Source: Azospirillum humicireducens
GTDB taxonomy: Bacteria; Pseudomonadota; Alphaproteobacteria; Azospirillales; Azospirillaceae
Length of the DNA: 64,000 nucleotides
Direction: 5' to 3'
Assembly: GCF_001639105.2 (NCBI RefSeq)
Contig: NZ_CP015285.1
Location: 1,666,501 to 1,730,500 of the forward strand
A program made the position numbers and the translations under genes. Of this stretch, positions 21,436 through 30,061 are shown one piece after another. The number at the start of each line of letters is the position of its first letter. Position 1 is the stretch's first letter. The notes under the pieces were generated by a model that was given only the letters and a program-made list of their open reading frames with translations, was not told the DNA's origin and ran no database searches.

Positions 21436-21804
21436 GTCGGTTCGCCGACTATGGCGATAAACGCCTTGTGGAATAAGCGTTGTGGACCCGGGGGCGGTAC
21501 CCGGCGCCTCCACCAACCATACACCGGACTCGTTGACCGGGGTCGTTGGGGGCGAAACAGGATCGACACGCGTGGTAAAGGCATGGTTTTCGCTCGGCAT
21601 GGTTCCGCCGTTATCGGGCCGTTGCAATAGTTGCCAACGACAACGTTGCTCAGGCTCGCCTCGCTGCCTAACGGCGGCTGGTAGCCTAAACCTAATCCCC
21701 GCGGGTTAGCGCCCAAGGGTGGGGCCGTGGGCCGCCTAGCAACAGAAGGCCCACACCTCTCTTCCCGGCGTCCGGACCTGGCATTGCGTGCCGGTGGGAC
21801 GCCA
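21436..21804 (+). ncRNA. ssrA: Permuted two-piece tmRNA
   Basis: Rescues stalled ribosomes and tags the peptide for ClpXP. The gene is circularly permuted. The tRNA-like acceptor piece comes first and ends GGCGCCTCCACCA at 21515. After a 32-nt spacer the coding piece starts GGGGGCGAAACAGGATCGAC at 21548, and its GGGGGC pairs with GCCTCC of the acceptor piece. The tag frame 21633-21671 reads ANDNVAQARLAA followed by TAA, a typical alphaproteobacterial tag ending LAA. Downstream hairpins (GTGGGCC at 21727 with GGCCCAC at 21748, and GGCGTCC at 21767 with GGACGCC at 21797) fit the 3' pseudoknot/terminal region. Outer ends are approximate. Confidence 0.92.
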
Positions 21805-21835
21805 GACCGATGCGTTATCAGGGACCCGCCCAAGC

Positions 21836-22333
21836 ATGCCGAAAGAGCAGCTCCGCTATGACCGGATGGTCGAGACCGCGTTGCGCGGCGTTGTCCGCGA
21901 CGCTCTGACCGAGGTTGCCGAGCGCGGCTTGCCGGGCAATCACCATTTCTACCTGACCTTCCGCACCGGTTTTCCGGGCGTCGAGATCCCCGAGTATCTG
22001 GCCTCCCAGTATCCCAACGAGATGACCATCGTCCTGCAGTTCCAGTATTACGGGCTGGACGTGGCGGACGATCATTTCGAGGTGACGCTGAGCTTCAACA
22101 ACGTGCATGAGCGGCTGGTGGTTCCGTTCGCCGCCATCACGACCTTTGCCGACCCGTCGGTGAACTTCGCGCTGCAATTCCAGCCGCTTGCCGCCGCCGA
22201 GTCGGCGGAGGTCTCCTCCATGCCGCCCCGCGCCGCCGCCGAGCGCGCAGAGGAAAAGACGGAGGAAGCCGCCCCGGCCGAAGAGCCGAAGCGCGGTGAG
22301 GTCGTGGCGCTGGACGCCTTCCGCAAGAAGTAA
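21836..22333 (+). CDS. sspB: ClpXP adaptor SspB (alphaproteobacterial type)
   Basis: Dimeric adaptor that binds ssrA-tagged proteins and hands them to ClpX. The 165 residues start MPKEQLRYDRMVETALRGVVRD and match the alphaproteobacterial SspB fold segments LPGNHHFYLTFRTGFPGV, MTIVLQFQYYGLDV and RLVVPFAAITTFADPSV. The tail is long and Glu-rich and ends RGEVVALDAFRKK; a C-terminal ClpX-docking peptide is usual in SspB. It follows directly on the tmRNA gene, pairing tag and tag reader. Confidence 0.95.
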   Translation: MPKEQLRYDRMVETALRGVVRDALTEVAERGLPGNHHFYLTFRTGFPGVEIPEYLASQYPNEMTIVLQFQYYGLDVADDHFEVTLSFNNVHERLVVPFAAITTFADPSVNFALQFQPLAAAESAEVSSMPPRAAAERAEEKTEEAAPAEEPKRGEVVALDAFRKK

Positions 22334-22347
22334 CCGCCTCCCGACCC

Positions 22348-22710
22348 ATGCCCACCCGGCCGCCCAGCGAGTATGTCGCCAGTCTCTGCGAGATGATGGC
22401 GCCGCTGGGCGATGTGCGGGCGCGCCGCATGTTCGGCGGCTATGGCCTGTCCATCGACGGGCTGACCTTCGCGCTGGTCGCGGATGAAACTTTGTATTTC
22501 AAGGCGGACGACGTGAACCGCCACTCGTTCGTCGAGTTGGGTCTGGAGCCCTTCCAGCCGATGCCGGACAAGCCGACCACCTTGTCCTACTACCCTCCGC
22601 CCGACGCCGCACTCGACGACCGCGACGAATTGCTGCCCTGGGCACGGTCGGGGTTCGAGGCGGCATTGCGGGCAGCGGCGAAGAAGGCCGCGAAGGTGAA
22701 GCGGACGTAA
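22348..22710 (+). CDS. TfoX/Sxy N-terminal domain protein
   Basis: A 120-residue protein consisting of the TfoX N-terminal domain only: RRMFGGYGLSIDGLTFALVADETLYFKADD is the signature. In gammaproteobacteria TfoX controls competence with CRP; stand-alone N-terminal domain proteins like this one have no defined role. It lies 14 bp after sspB, probably in one transcript. Confidence 0.88.
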   Translation: MPTRPPSEYVASLCEMMAPLGDVRARRMFGGYGLSIDGLTFALVADETLYFKADDVNRHSFVELGLEPFQPMPDKPTTLSYYPPPDAALDDRDELLPWARSGFEAALRAAAKKAAKVKRT

Positions 22711-22741
22711 GACGCCCTCTCCCGGACCGGAGGAGGGCGTC
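22711..22741. terminator. Hairpin between convergent genes
   Basis: GACGCCCTC pairs with GAGGGCGTC in a 9-bp stem extended by TCC/GGA pairs, immediately after the stop of the TfoX-like gene and facing coq9. T-runs are absent, so its efficiency is uncertain. Confidence 0.5.
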
Positions 22742-22752
22742 TCAAGCCACCC

Positions 22753-23448
22753 TCAAATATTCTCCGCCATGTGGATCGTCGCGTTGCTGGCCTGGGCGCC
22801 GGTGGTGCGCTGGCGCATCTGGCGGGCGAAGCGCAGGGGATTGGGGAGAAGGTTCAGCATCGAGCCGATCTTGCCGACTCCCGAGGTCGCCTTGCCCACC
22901 GCCATCACATCGGCCAGCCGGCGGTCGATGAAGGCGCGGGTCTCCACATGCCCGTCCGACTTGTCATCCAGCCAGTAGAAGGTGGAGGAGCTGACCACGG
23001 CCGACAGCAGCGCCCGCTTGGTATAGTGGTTGTAGTCGGTGGAGGTGTCGCCGGCGGCGAACCACATCGCATCCACCGTGCGGTAGAGCAGCCGCAGACC
23101 GAGCGCCACATTCTGCGGCATGGCCAGATAGGAGAGCTGCCGGCGCTTCGCCTCGCGGTGGGGCTCCAGCACCTCGAAATAGGTGCGGACGGCAAGCGAG
23201 ATGCGCTCGCGCACCTTCATCTCGTCCAGCGGCATGGCCTCCAGCCGGTCGAGCATCTGGCGGTCGGTCCAGTCGGCGAAATGCTCCACCGCATCGGTCA
23301 CGCCGCCGGGGAAGGCGCGCAGCAGCGCCGACGGCTCGTGGCCGGCCATCTGGGTGCCGTCGCGCAGGGCCTGCAGGCTCCAGCCGTCGAAGACGACATT
23401 GGGCAGGCTCGCCACCAGGATATCGTCGCGAAGCGTGTCGATGCTCAT
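22753..23448 (-). CDS. coq9: COQ9-family ubiquinone biosynthesis protein
   Basis: Lipid-binding helper of the COQ7 hydroxylation step in ubiquinone synthesis. The 231 residues have the TetR-like N-terminal half and the conserved VRTYFEVLEPHREAKRRQLSYLAMPQNVALGLRLLYRTVDAMWFAAGDTSTDYNHYTKRALLSAVVSST-type core. The ATG at 23448 is chosen because GGGAGAG lies 7 bases before it. The family was first named for being divergent from rpsU; here rpsU is still the next divergent housekeeping gene, but a deformylase gene and an insertion sequence intervene. Confidence 0.93.
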   Translation of the reverse strand: MSIDTLRDDILVASLPNVVFDGWSLQALRDGTQMAGHEPSALLRAFPGGVTDAVEHFADWTDRQMLDRLEAMPLDEMKVRERISLAVRTYFEVLEPHREAKRRQLSYLAMPQNVALGLRLLYRTVDAMWFAAGDTSTDYNHYTKRALLSAVVSSSTFYWLDDKSDGHVETRAFIDRRLADVMAVGKATSGVGKIGSMLNLLPNPLRFARQMRQRTTGAQASNATIHMAENI

Positions 23449-23472
23449 AGCCAACTCTCCCTGCGCCCGCCC

Positions 23473-24054
23473 TCAGGTCCGGGACGGCGCGTCCGTGGCC
23501 GCGCCCGGCGCGGCGGTGATATCCTTAACCGCGGCGAGCGCGGCGTTGATATGATGCATCTCCTCGGTGCAGACGAGGAGCCGCAGGTCGTCCATGCGAT
23601 CAAGATAGAGCACGCCATCCAGATGGTCGACCTCGTGCTGGACCACACGGGCGTGGAACCCCGACGCCTCGCGCTCGATCCGGGCGCCGTCCAGCCCGTA
23701 TCCCCGGTAGCGGATGCGCCCATAGCGCGGAACCAGGCCGCGCAGGCCCGGAATCGACAGGCAGCCTTCCCAGCCCCGAACCCTGTCGCCGGACAGCGGC
23801 TCGATCACCGGGTTGACCAGGACGGTGTTCGCCACCTCCTCTCCCTCGCCGCGGTCGGCGGGGACTCGGAACACGATGATCCGGCGCGACTCCGAGATCT
23901 GCGGCGCGGCCAATCCGACTCCAGGGGCGTCCAGCATGGTGGCGATCATGTCGGCCGCCAGCCGGGCGATGGCCGGATCGGTCGGGTCGGAGATCGGCGC
24001 CGCGATCTGGCGGAGCACGGGATTGCCCATCCGGGCGATTGGAAGCACTGGCAT
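23473..24054 (-). CDS. def: Peptide deformylase
   Basis: Removes the formyl group from the N-terminal Met of new proteins. The 193 residues have all three metal and active-site motifs: GVGLAAPQ (45-52), EGCLS (96-100) and QHEVDHL (139-145). The C-terminal part after residue 165 is not well conserved, as in secondary deformylases. The start is MPVLPIARMGNPVLR. It is 24 bp upstream of coq9 on the same strand. The transposon inserted 94 bp upstream of its ATG may have displaced its promoter. Confidence 0.93.
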   Translation of the reverse strand: MPVLPIARMGNPVLRQIAAPISDPTDPAIARLAADMIATMLDAPGVGLAAPQISESRRIIVFRVPADRGEGEEVANTVLVNPVIEPLSGDRVRGWEGCLSIPGLRGLVPRYGRIRYRGYGLDGARIEREASGFHARVVQHEVDHLDGVLYLDRMDDLRLLVCTEEMHHINAALAAVKDITAAPGAATDAPSRT

Positions 24055-24137
24055 GCCGCTATATCTGGAGTGTGGATGCTCTCGGAGCAACCGTTTCCTG
24101 CGGTTCCGGTTTCCGTGCATCTCGCCGGACTCATGCT

Positions 24138-24147
24138 TGCGGACCGC
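24138..24147 (+). repeat. Target site duplication, left copy
   Basis: TGCGGACCGC directly precedes the left terminal repeat of the insertion sequence and is repeated exactly at 25371-25380. Confidence 0.95.
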
Positions 24148-25370
24148 CAGGGGAATCGCATTTGAGAAAAGAGGGTAGCGCGGCGAGCTGAAATGGATTC
24201 AGTAGGGAGGCTCTGTTGGTCAGAGAAGGAGCCCCCGATGTCGTGGTACGCCAAGGTGTTTGCCGCTTTACCGGACCCTCGCACGGGGAATGCCAAGCGG
24301 CACGACCTCCTGGAGGTTCTCACGATCGCGCTGACGGCGTCGATCTGCGGGGCTGAGAGCTGTTCGGACTTTGCCGATTTTGCGGTGGACCGGGAGGCTT
24401 TGTTCCGGGACTTCCTGCGTCTGGAGAACGGGATTCCGAGCCACGACACATTCTCGCGGATCTTCCGGCTTCTCGATCCGGCCGCCTTTGCGGCGTGCTT
24501 CGGGCGGTTTCTGGACGAGTTGGGGACGGCAGGCGCGGGCGTGCTCGCCATCGACGGCAAGACGCTACGCCGCTCCTTCGACGACGCGGCGCGCGCCAAC
24601 CCGCTGGCAGTGGTCACGGCGTTCGCCTCGGCCACGCGCGTGGTGGTGGGCCAGCAGAGCTTCCGGGTGGCCGAGGGCGACAGCGAGATCGTGGCGGCGC
24701 GGGCCTTGCTGGGATGCATGGACCTGACGGGATGGCTGGTGACCGCCGACGCCATCCATTGCCAAATGGACACCGCGCGCATCATTCGCGACCAAGGGGG
24801 CGACTACCTTCTGCGGCTCAAGGCCAACCACCCCGCCCTGCATGGCATGGTGGTGGACTATTTCGCCGATCCGCTGACGCTGGCCGAATTGAATACGTAC
24901 GAAACCACCGATGCCGATCACGGCCGTATCGAGACCCGCCGGGCTTGGGTCAGCCATGACCTGAGTTGGCTGCGCGGTCCCAAGTCGGCTTGCTCGGAAC
25001 CGGCTCTGCTCCCCGACATGGCCTGCCTGGGCATGATCGAGGCCGCCGTCGAACGCAATGGCAAAACCACCGTCACCCGCCACTATCACCTCGCCTCGCG
25101 ACCGCTTGGCGCCGAAGAGTACCTCAACGCCGCTCGGGCACACTGGTCGGTGGAGAACGGCCTCCACTGGGTTCTCGACGTTACCTTCGACGAGGACCGC
25201 GCCAGAAACCGCAAGGATCACGGCCCGGAAAACCTCGCTACCCTGCGCAAACTCGCCCTCAACGTCCTCAACCGCGCCCGCCCCGACGTCTCCGTCCGCC
25301 GCAAGCGCAAACGCTCAGGATGGTCCGACGACTTCGCCAGATCCATCCTTGGGCAAATGCGATAACCCTG
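24148..25370 (+). mobile_element. Insertion sequence of the ISAs1 family, complete
   Basis: A 1,223-bp element bounded by 17-bp terminal inverted repeats. The left end is CAGGGGAATCGCATTTG (24148-24164) and the right end, read inward, is CAGGGTTATCGCATTTG (25354-25370), with two mismatches. It is flanked by a perfect 10-bp direct duplication, the size known for this family. The single transposase gene is intact and its stop codon lies inside the right repeat. Intact ends, frame and duplication argue for a recent insertion. Confidence 0.97.
24238..25365 (+). CDS. ISAs1-family transposase
   Basis: DDE transposase of 375 residues. Motifs of the family are [11 protein letters not shown] (first Asp), VTADAIHCQ (second Asp) and [22 protein letters not shown] (Glu), with [11 protein letters not shown] between. 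The ATG at 24238 follows AGAAGGAG by 7 bases. The reading frame is full length and without frameshift, so the element is probably active. Confidence 0.96.
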   Translation: MSWYAKVFAALPDPRTGNAKRHDLLEVLTIALTASICGAESCSDFADFAVDREALFRDFLRLENGIPSHDTFSRIFRLLDPAAFAACFGRFLDELGTAGAGVLAIDGKTLRRSFDDAARANPLAVVTAFASATRVVVGQQSFRVAEGDSEIVAARALLGCMDLTGWLVTADAIHCQMDTARIIRDQGGDYLLRLKANHPALHGMVVDYFADPLTLAELNTYETTDADHGRIETRRAWVSHDLSWLRGPKSACSEPALLPDMACLGMIEAAVERNGKTTVTRHYHLASRPLGAEEYLNAARAHWSVENGLHWVLDVTFDEDRARNRKDHGPENLATLRKLALNVLNRARPDVSVRRKRKRSGWSDDFARSILGQMR

Positions 25371-25380
25371 TGCGGACCGC
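25371..25380 (+). repeat. Target site duplication, right copy
   Basis: TGCGGACCGC immediately after the right terminal repeat, identical to the left copy at 24138. Confidence 0.95.
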
Positions 25381-25505
25381 AGACTCCCCTTCACAAAGGC
25401 GATGGGGCGTGCTACACACTGCGCCCACACAAGGGGTGCGCCCGCCGCGCATGCCTATTTGTTGCCATTGCGCAACATGCTTCACTTGGAAGGGTGACGG
25501 TTAAC

Positions 25506-25709
25506 GTGCAAGTTCTGGTCCGAGATAACAACGTCGATCAGGCCCTCCGCGCGCTCAAGAAGAAGATGCAGCGCGAGGGCATTTTCCGTGAAATGAAGCT
25601 CCGCCGTAACTACGAGAAGCCCTCGGAGAAGCGTGCGCGCGAGAAGGCTGAAGCGGTGCGTCGCACCCGCAAGCTGCTCCGCAAGCGGATGGAACGCGAG
25701 GGCTACTAA
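25506..25709 (+). CDS. rpsU: 30S ribosomal protein S21
   Basis: Small basic protein of the 30S subunit. The 67 residues run [19 protein letters not shown] to the C-terminal [15 protein letters not shown]. The start is a GTG at 25506, supported by the exact S21 N-terminus and an AAGGG tract 11 bases upstream. An 18-nt inverted repeat (TGTTGC-N6-GCAACA, 25460-25477) lies in the leader. The insertion sequence ends only 135 bp upstream. Confidence 0.97.
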   Translation: MQVLVRDNNVDQALRALKKKMQREGIFREMKLRRNYEKPSEKRAREKAEAVRRTRKLLRKRMEREGY

Positions 25710-25782
25710 TCGCCGGTCGCGTTCAGCGACTGCGAAGGGCGCGTGTGATGCGCGCCCAAGACCCCTTGTGTCTTGCACCCGA

Positions 25783-25812
25783 CCGTCCCGCGAGCCTCGC
25801 GTGGGCGGTTTT
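25783..25812 (+). terminator. Terminator of rpsU
   Basis: Stem CCGTCC-CGCG with CGCG-(T)-GGGCGG, one bulged T and one G-T pair, a 5-nt loop, followed by TTTT. It lies 73 bp after the rpsU stop. Confidence 0.7.
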
Positions 25813-25913
25813 GGTGTATCTGCATCATTTCGTTTTGCCGAAACTGTGCGTCGGACAAGCGTATTGAACGGCCAGCCAGCCAAGCGCCCGGCCGTCGTGG
25901 AAAGGCCCGAGTC

Positions 25914-26747
25914 ATGAGCGCTTCCAACCTCACCGCCCGCCAGTCGGTCCCGGCGCTACGCGCCCGCAAGGGGGGCGAGCCCATCGTCTGCCTGACCGCC
26001 TATACCGCCCCAGTGGCCAGGCTGCTCGATCCGCATGTCGATCTGCTGCTGGTGGGCGACTCGCTGGGCATGGTGGTCTACGGGCTGGACAGCACGCTGC
26101 CGGTGACGCTGGACATGATGATCGCCCATGGCGCCGCCGTGGTCCGCGCCTCCCAGCGCGCCTGCGTGGTGGTCGACCTGCCCTTCGGCAGCTACCAGGA
26201 AAGCAAGGAGGCTGCCTTCCGCGCCTCGGCCCGCGTGATGGCGGAGACCGGCGCCCAGGCGGTCAAGCTGGAAGGCGGGCTGGAGATGGCGGAGACCGTG
26301 GCTTTCCTGACCGCCCGCGGCATCCCGGTGATGGGCCATGTCGGGCTGACTCCGCAATCGGTGAACACGCTCGGCGGCTACAAGGCCGTCGGCCGCGACG
26401 CCGAGGCGGCGGAGCGGATCGCCGCCGACGCGCGCGCGATTGCCGAGGCCGGCGCCTTCACCCTGGTGATCGAAGGCACGATCGAGGCGCTGGCCCGCCG
26501 CATCACCGAGGAGGTGGCGATCCCCACCATCGGCATCGGCGGCTCGCCGGCCTGCGACGGTCAGGTCCTGGTCACCGACGACATGCTCGGCCTGTTCGGC
26601 GCCTTCCAGCCCAAATTCGTCAAGCGTTACGCCAATCTGGGCGAGACGGTGAGCGATGCCGCCGCGACCTACGCCGCCGAGGTGCGCAGCCGCGCCTTCC
26701 CCGGACCGGAGCATTGCTTCGGCGTGAAGAAGGCCGCGGCGGTATAG
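25914..26747 (+). CDS. panB: 3-methyl-2-oxobutanoate hydroxymethyltransferase
   Basis: First committed step of pantothenate synthesis, adding a hydroxymethyl group from methylene-tetrahydrofolate to ketoisovalerate. The 277 residues include [28 protein letters not shown] (metal-binding Asp), [21 protein letters not shown] and the catalytic-region VIEG...[18 protein letters not shown]. The start at 25914 ([33 protein letters not shown]) matches the family. No panC is adjacent. Confidence 0.96.
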   Translation: MSASNLTARQSVPALRARKGGEPIVCLTAYTAPVARLLDPHVDLLLVGDSLGMVVYGLDSTLPVTLDMMIAHGAAVVRASQRACVVVDLPFGSYQESKEAAFRASARVMAETGAQAVKLEGGLEMAETVAFLTARGIPVMGHVGLTPQSVNTLGGYKAVGRDAEAAERIAADARAIAEAGAFTLVIEGTIEALARRITEEVAIPTIGIGGSPACDGQVLVTDDMLGLFGAFQPKFVKRYANLGETVSDAAATYAAEVRSRAFPGPEHCFGVKKAAAV

Positions 26748-26800
26748 CGCCCCACTTCGTTCTTCCTCCGTTCCAGGCGATCCGGTAAAGTCCGGCCGTC

Positions 26801-29287
26801 ATGGATGCACCCTCCCCTGCCCTGATCCCGCCCAACGTCGCCGCGTGGTTCCGGTCGCGCGGCTGGGCGCCGCACCCGCATCAGGTCGCAATGGTCGAGG
26901 CGGCGGAACGGGGCGAGAGCGCGCTGCTGATCGCCCCCACCGGCGGCGGCAAGACGCTGGCGGGCTTCCTGCCATCGCTGATCGAACTGGCCGAACGGCC
27001 GCGCGATGGGCTGCACACCCTCTACATCTCGCCGCTGAAGGCGCTGGCGGTGGACATCCAGCGCAATCTGGAAACACCCATCGCCGAGATGCGGCTGCCG
27101 ATCCGGGCGGAAACCCGCACCGGCGACACGCCGGAGGCCAAGCGCAAGCGCCAGCGCAGCCATCCGCCGCACATGCTGATGACGACGCCGGAAAGCCTGG
27201 CGCTGCTGCTGTCCTACACCGACGCCGACCGGCTGTTCCGCAATCTGCGCTGCGTCATCGTCGACGAGCTGCATGCGCTGGCAGGATCCAAGCGCGGCGA
27301 CCTGCTGGCCCTCGGGCTGGCCCGCCTGTCACGGCTTGCTCCCGCCGCAAGGCGGGTCGGGCTGTCGGCCACGGTGGCGGAGCCCGAACGCCTGCTGGCC
27401 TGGCTGTCGCGCCGCGGCCGGCATGAGGGAACCGACTCCGACGACGTGCGCCTCGTGCTTGGCCGCTCCGGCGCCCAGGCGGAGGTCGAGATCCTGACCT
27501 CGCAGGAGCGGGTGCCCTGGGCCGGCCACATGGCGATGCATGCGATGAAGGAGATCTACGAGCGCGTCCGCCGTCAGCGCACCACCCTGCTGTTCGTCAA
27601 CACCCGCGCCCAGGCCGAACTGGTCTTCCAGGCGCTGTGGCGGGTCAACGACGACAACCTCCCCATCGCGCTCCACCATGGCTCGCTGGCGGTGGAACAG
27701 CGCCGCAAGGTCGAGGGCGCCATGGCGCGCGGCGAGCTGCGGGCGGTGGTCGCCACCTCCTCGCTCGATCTCGGCATCGACTGGGCGGCGGTGGATCTGG
27801 TGGTGCAGATCGGCGCGCCCAAGGGGTCGAGCCGGCTGGTCCAGCGCATCGGCCGCGCCAACCACCGGCTGGACGAGCCCAGCCGCGCCCTGCTGGTCCC
27901 CGCCAACCGCTTCGAGGTGCTGGAATGCCGCGCCGCGCTGGAGGCCGTGCACGACCACACGCTGGACGGCGAGGCGCCGCGGCCGGGCGGGCTGGACGTG
28001 CTGGCCCAGCATCTGCTCGGCATGGCCTGCGCCGCCCCCTTCCTGGCCGACGATCTGTATGAGGAGGTGGTCTCCGCCGCCCCCTATGCCGCGATGACCC
28101 GCGACGAGTTCGACGACGTGCTGGATTTCGTCGCCACCGGCGGCTATGCGCTCGGCGCCTATGAGCGGTTCCAGCGCCTGAAGCTGCGCGAGGATGGCAG
28201 GACGGCGGTGGCCGGCCCGGCGGTGGCGCGCCAGTACCGCATGAATGTCGGCACCATCACCCAGGAGGCGCTGCTGCGCGTCCGGCTGAACCGCGGCCCG
28301 GTGCTGGGCGAGGTGGAGGAGTATTTCATCCAGGGCCTGACCCCCGGCGACACCTTCCTGTTCGCCGGCCAGCTTTTGAAGTTCCTCGGCGTGCGCGAGA
28401 TGGAGGCGCAGGTCGCCAAGGGCGGCACCGGCGATCCGAAGGTTCCCGCCTATGCCGGCGGGCGGCTGCCGCTGACCACCCATCTGGCCGAGCGGGTGCG
28501 CGCCATGCTGGCCGATCCGCACCAGTGGGAGGGGCTGCCGGAGGATGTGCAGGAATGGCTGCGGCTTCAGCGCTACCGCTCGGTCCTGCCCAGCCGCGAC
28601 GGGCTGCTGGTGGAAACCTTCCCCAAGGCCGGCAAGCGCTTCCTCGTCGCCTATGCCTTCGAGGGGCGCAACGCCCACCAGACGCTGGGCATGCTGCTGA
28701 CCCGGCGGATGGAGCGCCTCTCGCTGGGTCCGCTGGGCTTCGTCGCCACCGACTATGTGCTGGCGGTGTGGTCGCTGCGCTCGCCAACCGATATGGACAC
28801 GCTGTTCGACCAGGACATGCTGGGCGACGACCTGGAAGCCTGGATGGACGAATCGTCGATGCTGCGGCGGACCTTCCGCAATGTGGCGCTGATCGCCGGG
28901 GTGATCGACCGCCGCCATCCCGGCCAGGAGAAGACCGGGCGCCAGGTCACCTTCTCCTCCGACCTGATCTATGACGTGCTGCGCAAGCACGATCCCGGCC
29001 ATGTGCTGCTGCGGGCGACTCGGGCCGATGCGGCGGGCGGTCTGACCGACATCCGCCGCCTGTCCGATTTCCTGGCGCGGGTGCGCGGCCGGATCACCCA
29101 CAAGGACCTCGACCGCATCTCCCCGCTGGCGGTGCCGGTGATCCTGGAGATCGGACGCGAGCGGGTGGAGGGCAGCGCCACCGACGAACTGCTCGCCGCC
29201 GCCGAGGCCGAGTTGCTGGCGGAGGCGATGCCGGAACTTGCCCCTCCGAAACGTGCCAAACCGGAACAGGGCCGGTTGATCCTGTGA
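26801..29287 (+). CDS. Lhr-type (ligase-associated) DEXH-box DNA helicase
   Basis: Superfamily 2 helicase of 828 residues. Walker A is APTGGGKTLAGFLP, the DEVH-type motif is IVDELHALAGSKRGDLL, motif III is GLSATV, and motif VI is QRIGRANHRLDEP, followed by the Lhr-core winged-helix and beta-barrel region. It forms a pair with the next gene: the stop overlaps the pdeM ATG as TGATG. This pair normally accompanies an ATP-dependent DNA ligase and an exonuclease; neither is in this window. Confidence 0.93.
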   Translation: MDAPSPALIPPNVAAWFRSRGWAPHPHQVAMVEAAERGESALLIAPTGGGKTLAGFLPSLIELAERPRDGLHTLYISPLKALAVDIQRNLETPIAEMRLPIRAETRTGDTPEAKRKRQRSHPPHMLMTTPESLALLLSYTDADRLFRNLRCVIVDELHALAGSKRGDLLALGLARLSRLAPAARRVGLSATVAEPERLLAWLSRRGRHEGTDSDDVRLVLGRSGAQAEVEILTSQERVPWAGHMAMHAMKEIYERVRRQRTTLLFVNTRAQAELVFQALWRVNDDNLPIALHHGSLAVEQRRKVEGAMARGELRAVVATSSLDLGIDWAAVDLVVQIGAPKGSSRLVQRIGRANHRLDEPSRALLVPANRFEVLECRAALEAVHDHTLDGEAPRPGGLDVLAQHLLGMACAAPFLADDLYEEVVSAAPYAAMTRDEFDDVLDFVATGGYALGAYERFQRLKLREDGRTAVAGPAVARQYRMNVGTITQEALLRVRLNRGPVLGEVEEYFIQGLTPGDTFLFAGQLLKFLGVREMEAQVAKGGTGDPKVPAYAGGRLPLTTHLAERVRAMLADPHQWEGLPEDVQEWLRLQRYRSVLPSRDGLLVETFPKAGKRFLVAYAFEGRNAHQTLGMLLTRRMERLSLGPLGFVATDYVLAVWSLRSPTDMDTLFDQDMLGDDLEAWMDESSMLRRTFRNVALIAGVIDRRHPGQEKTGRQVTFSSDLIYDVLRKHDPGHVLLRATRADAAGGLTDIRRLSDFLARVRGRITHKDLDRISPLAVPVILEIGRERVEGSATDELLAAAEAELLAEAMPELAPPKRAKPEQGRLIL

Positions 29288-29994
29288 TGAGCATGACCGG
29301 GACGATGGACTGTGCGGCGCTGACTCTGTGCGGCGCCGACCTGCTGGCCGATCCTTCGGGCGCGCTGCTGTGGCTGGCGGAGGGCACCCTCGCCGTCGCC
29401 GACCTGCATCTGGAGAAGGGCTCGGCCTTCGCCGCACGCGGCCGGATGCTGCCCCCCTACGACACGCGGGCGACGCTCGACCGGCTGGCGGAGCTGATCG
29501 CGCGAGAGCGGCCGGCGCGCGTGCTTTGCCTGGGCGACAGCTTCCACGACCGCCGCGCGGCGGAACGGATGGCTCCGTCCGACGTGGAGCGGCTGCGCGG
29601 CCTGACCGGCGCCGTAGCGGACTGGGTGTGGATCACCGGCAACCACGACCCCGAACCGCCGCAGGGCCTTGGCGGACGGGTGGCCGCGGAGCTGTCCATC
29701 GGCCCCCTGACCTTCCGGCACGAGGCGCAGCCCGGTGCGGTGGGTGAGCTGTCGGGGCACCTGCACCCGGCGGCAGCGCTGGCGCTGGCCGGACGGCGGG
29801 TGCGCGAGCGCTGCTTCGCCACCGATGGCGCCAAACTGATTCTGCCCGCCTTCGGCAGCTTCACCGGCGGGTTGAACGTGCTGGAGTCCGCCTTCGACGG
29901 ACTGCTGGCGCGGCAGTTCGAGGTGCTGATGACGGTGCGCGGCCGGGTCTATCGCTTCCCCTGCGCCCGTTTGTCGCCGGACCGCGCGCGCTGA
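29287..29994 (+). CDS. pdeM: Ligase-associated phosphoesterase/endonuclease PdeM
   Basis: Calcineurin-type metallophosphoesterase of 235 residues, a partner of Lhr-type helicases in DNA damage response operons. Metal ligands: DLHLEKGS, CLGDSFHD, ITGNHD and SGHLHP. The ATG at 29287 overlaps the helicase stop; a GTG one codon earlier is less likely. Coupled translation with the helicase is expected. Confidence 0.92.
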   Translation: MSMTGTMDCAALTLCGADLLADPSGALLWLAEGTLAVADLHLEKGSAFAARGRMLPPYDTRATLDRLAELIARERPARVLCLGDSFHDRRAAERMAPSDVERLRGLTGAVADWVWITGNHDPEPPQGLGGRVAAELSIGPLTFRHEAQPGAVGELSGHLHPAAALALAGRRVRERCFATDGAKLILPAFGSFTGGLNVLESAFDGLLARQFEVLMTVRGRVYRFPCARLSPDRAR

Positions 29995-30061
29995 CGCTCT
30001 GGCCGAAGCGTGAGCGCGGCCTATATCGGTTTGTCCGGAGCAGACCAACAGAGCGCCGCGC

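Noticed and set aside
27329-29437. A 702-residue minus-strand frame antisense to the Lhr-type helicase
   Set aside because: The helicase on the plus strand is intact; the antisense frame has no domain.
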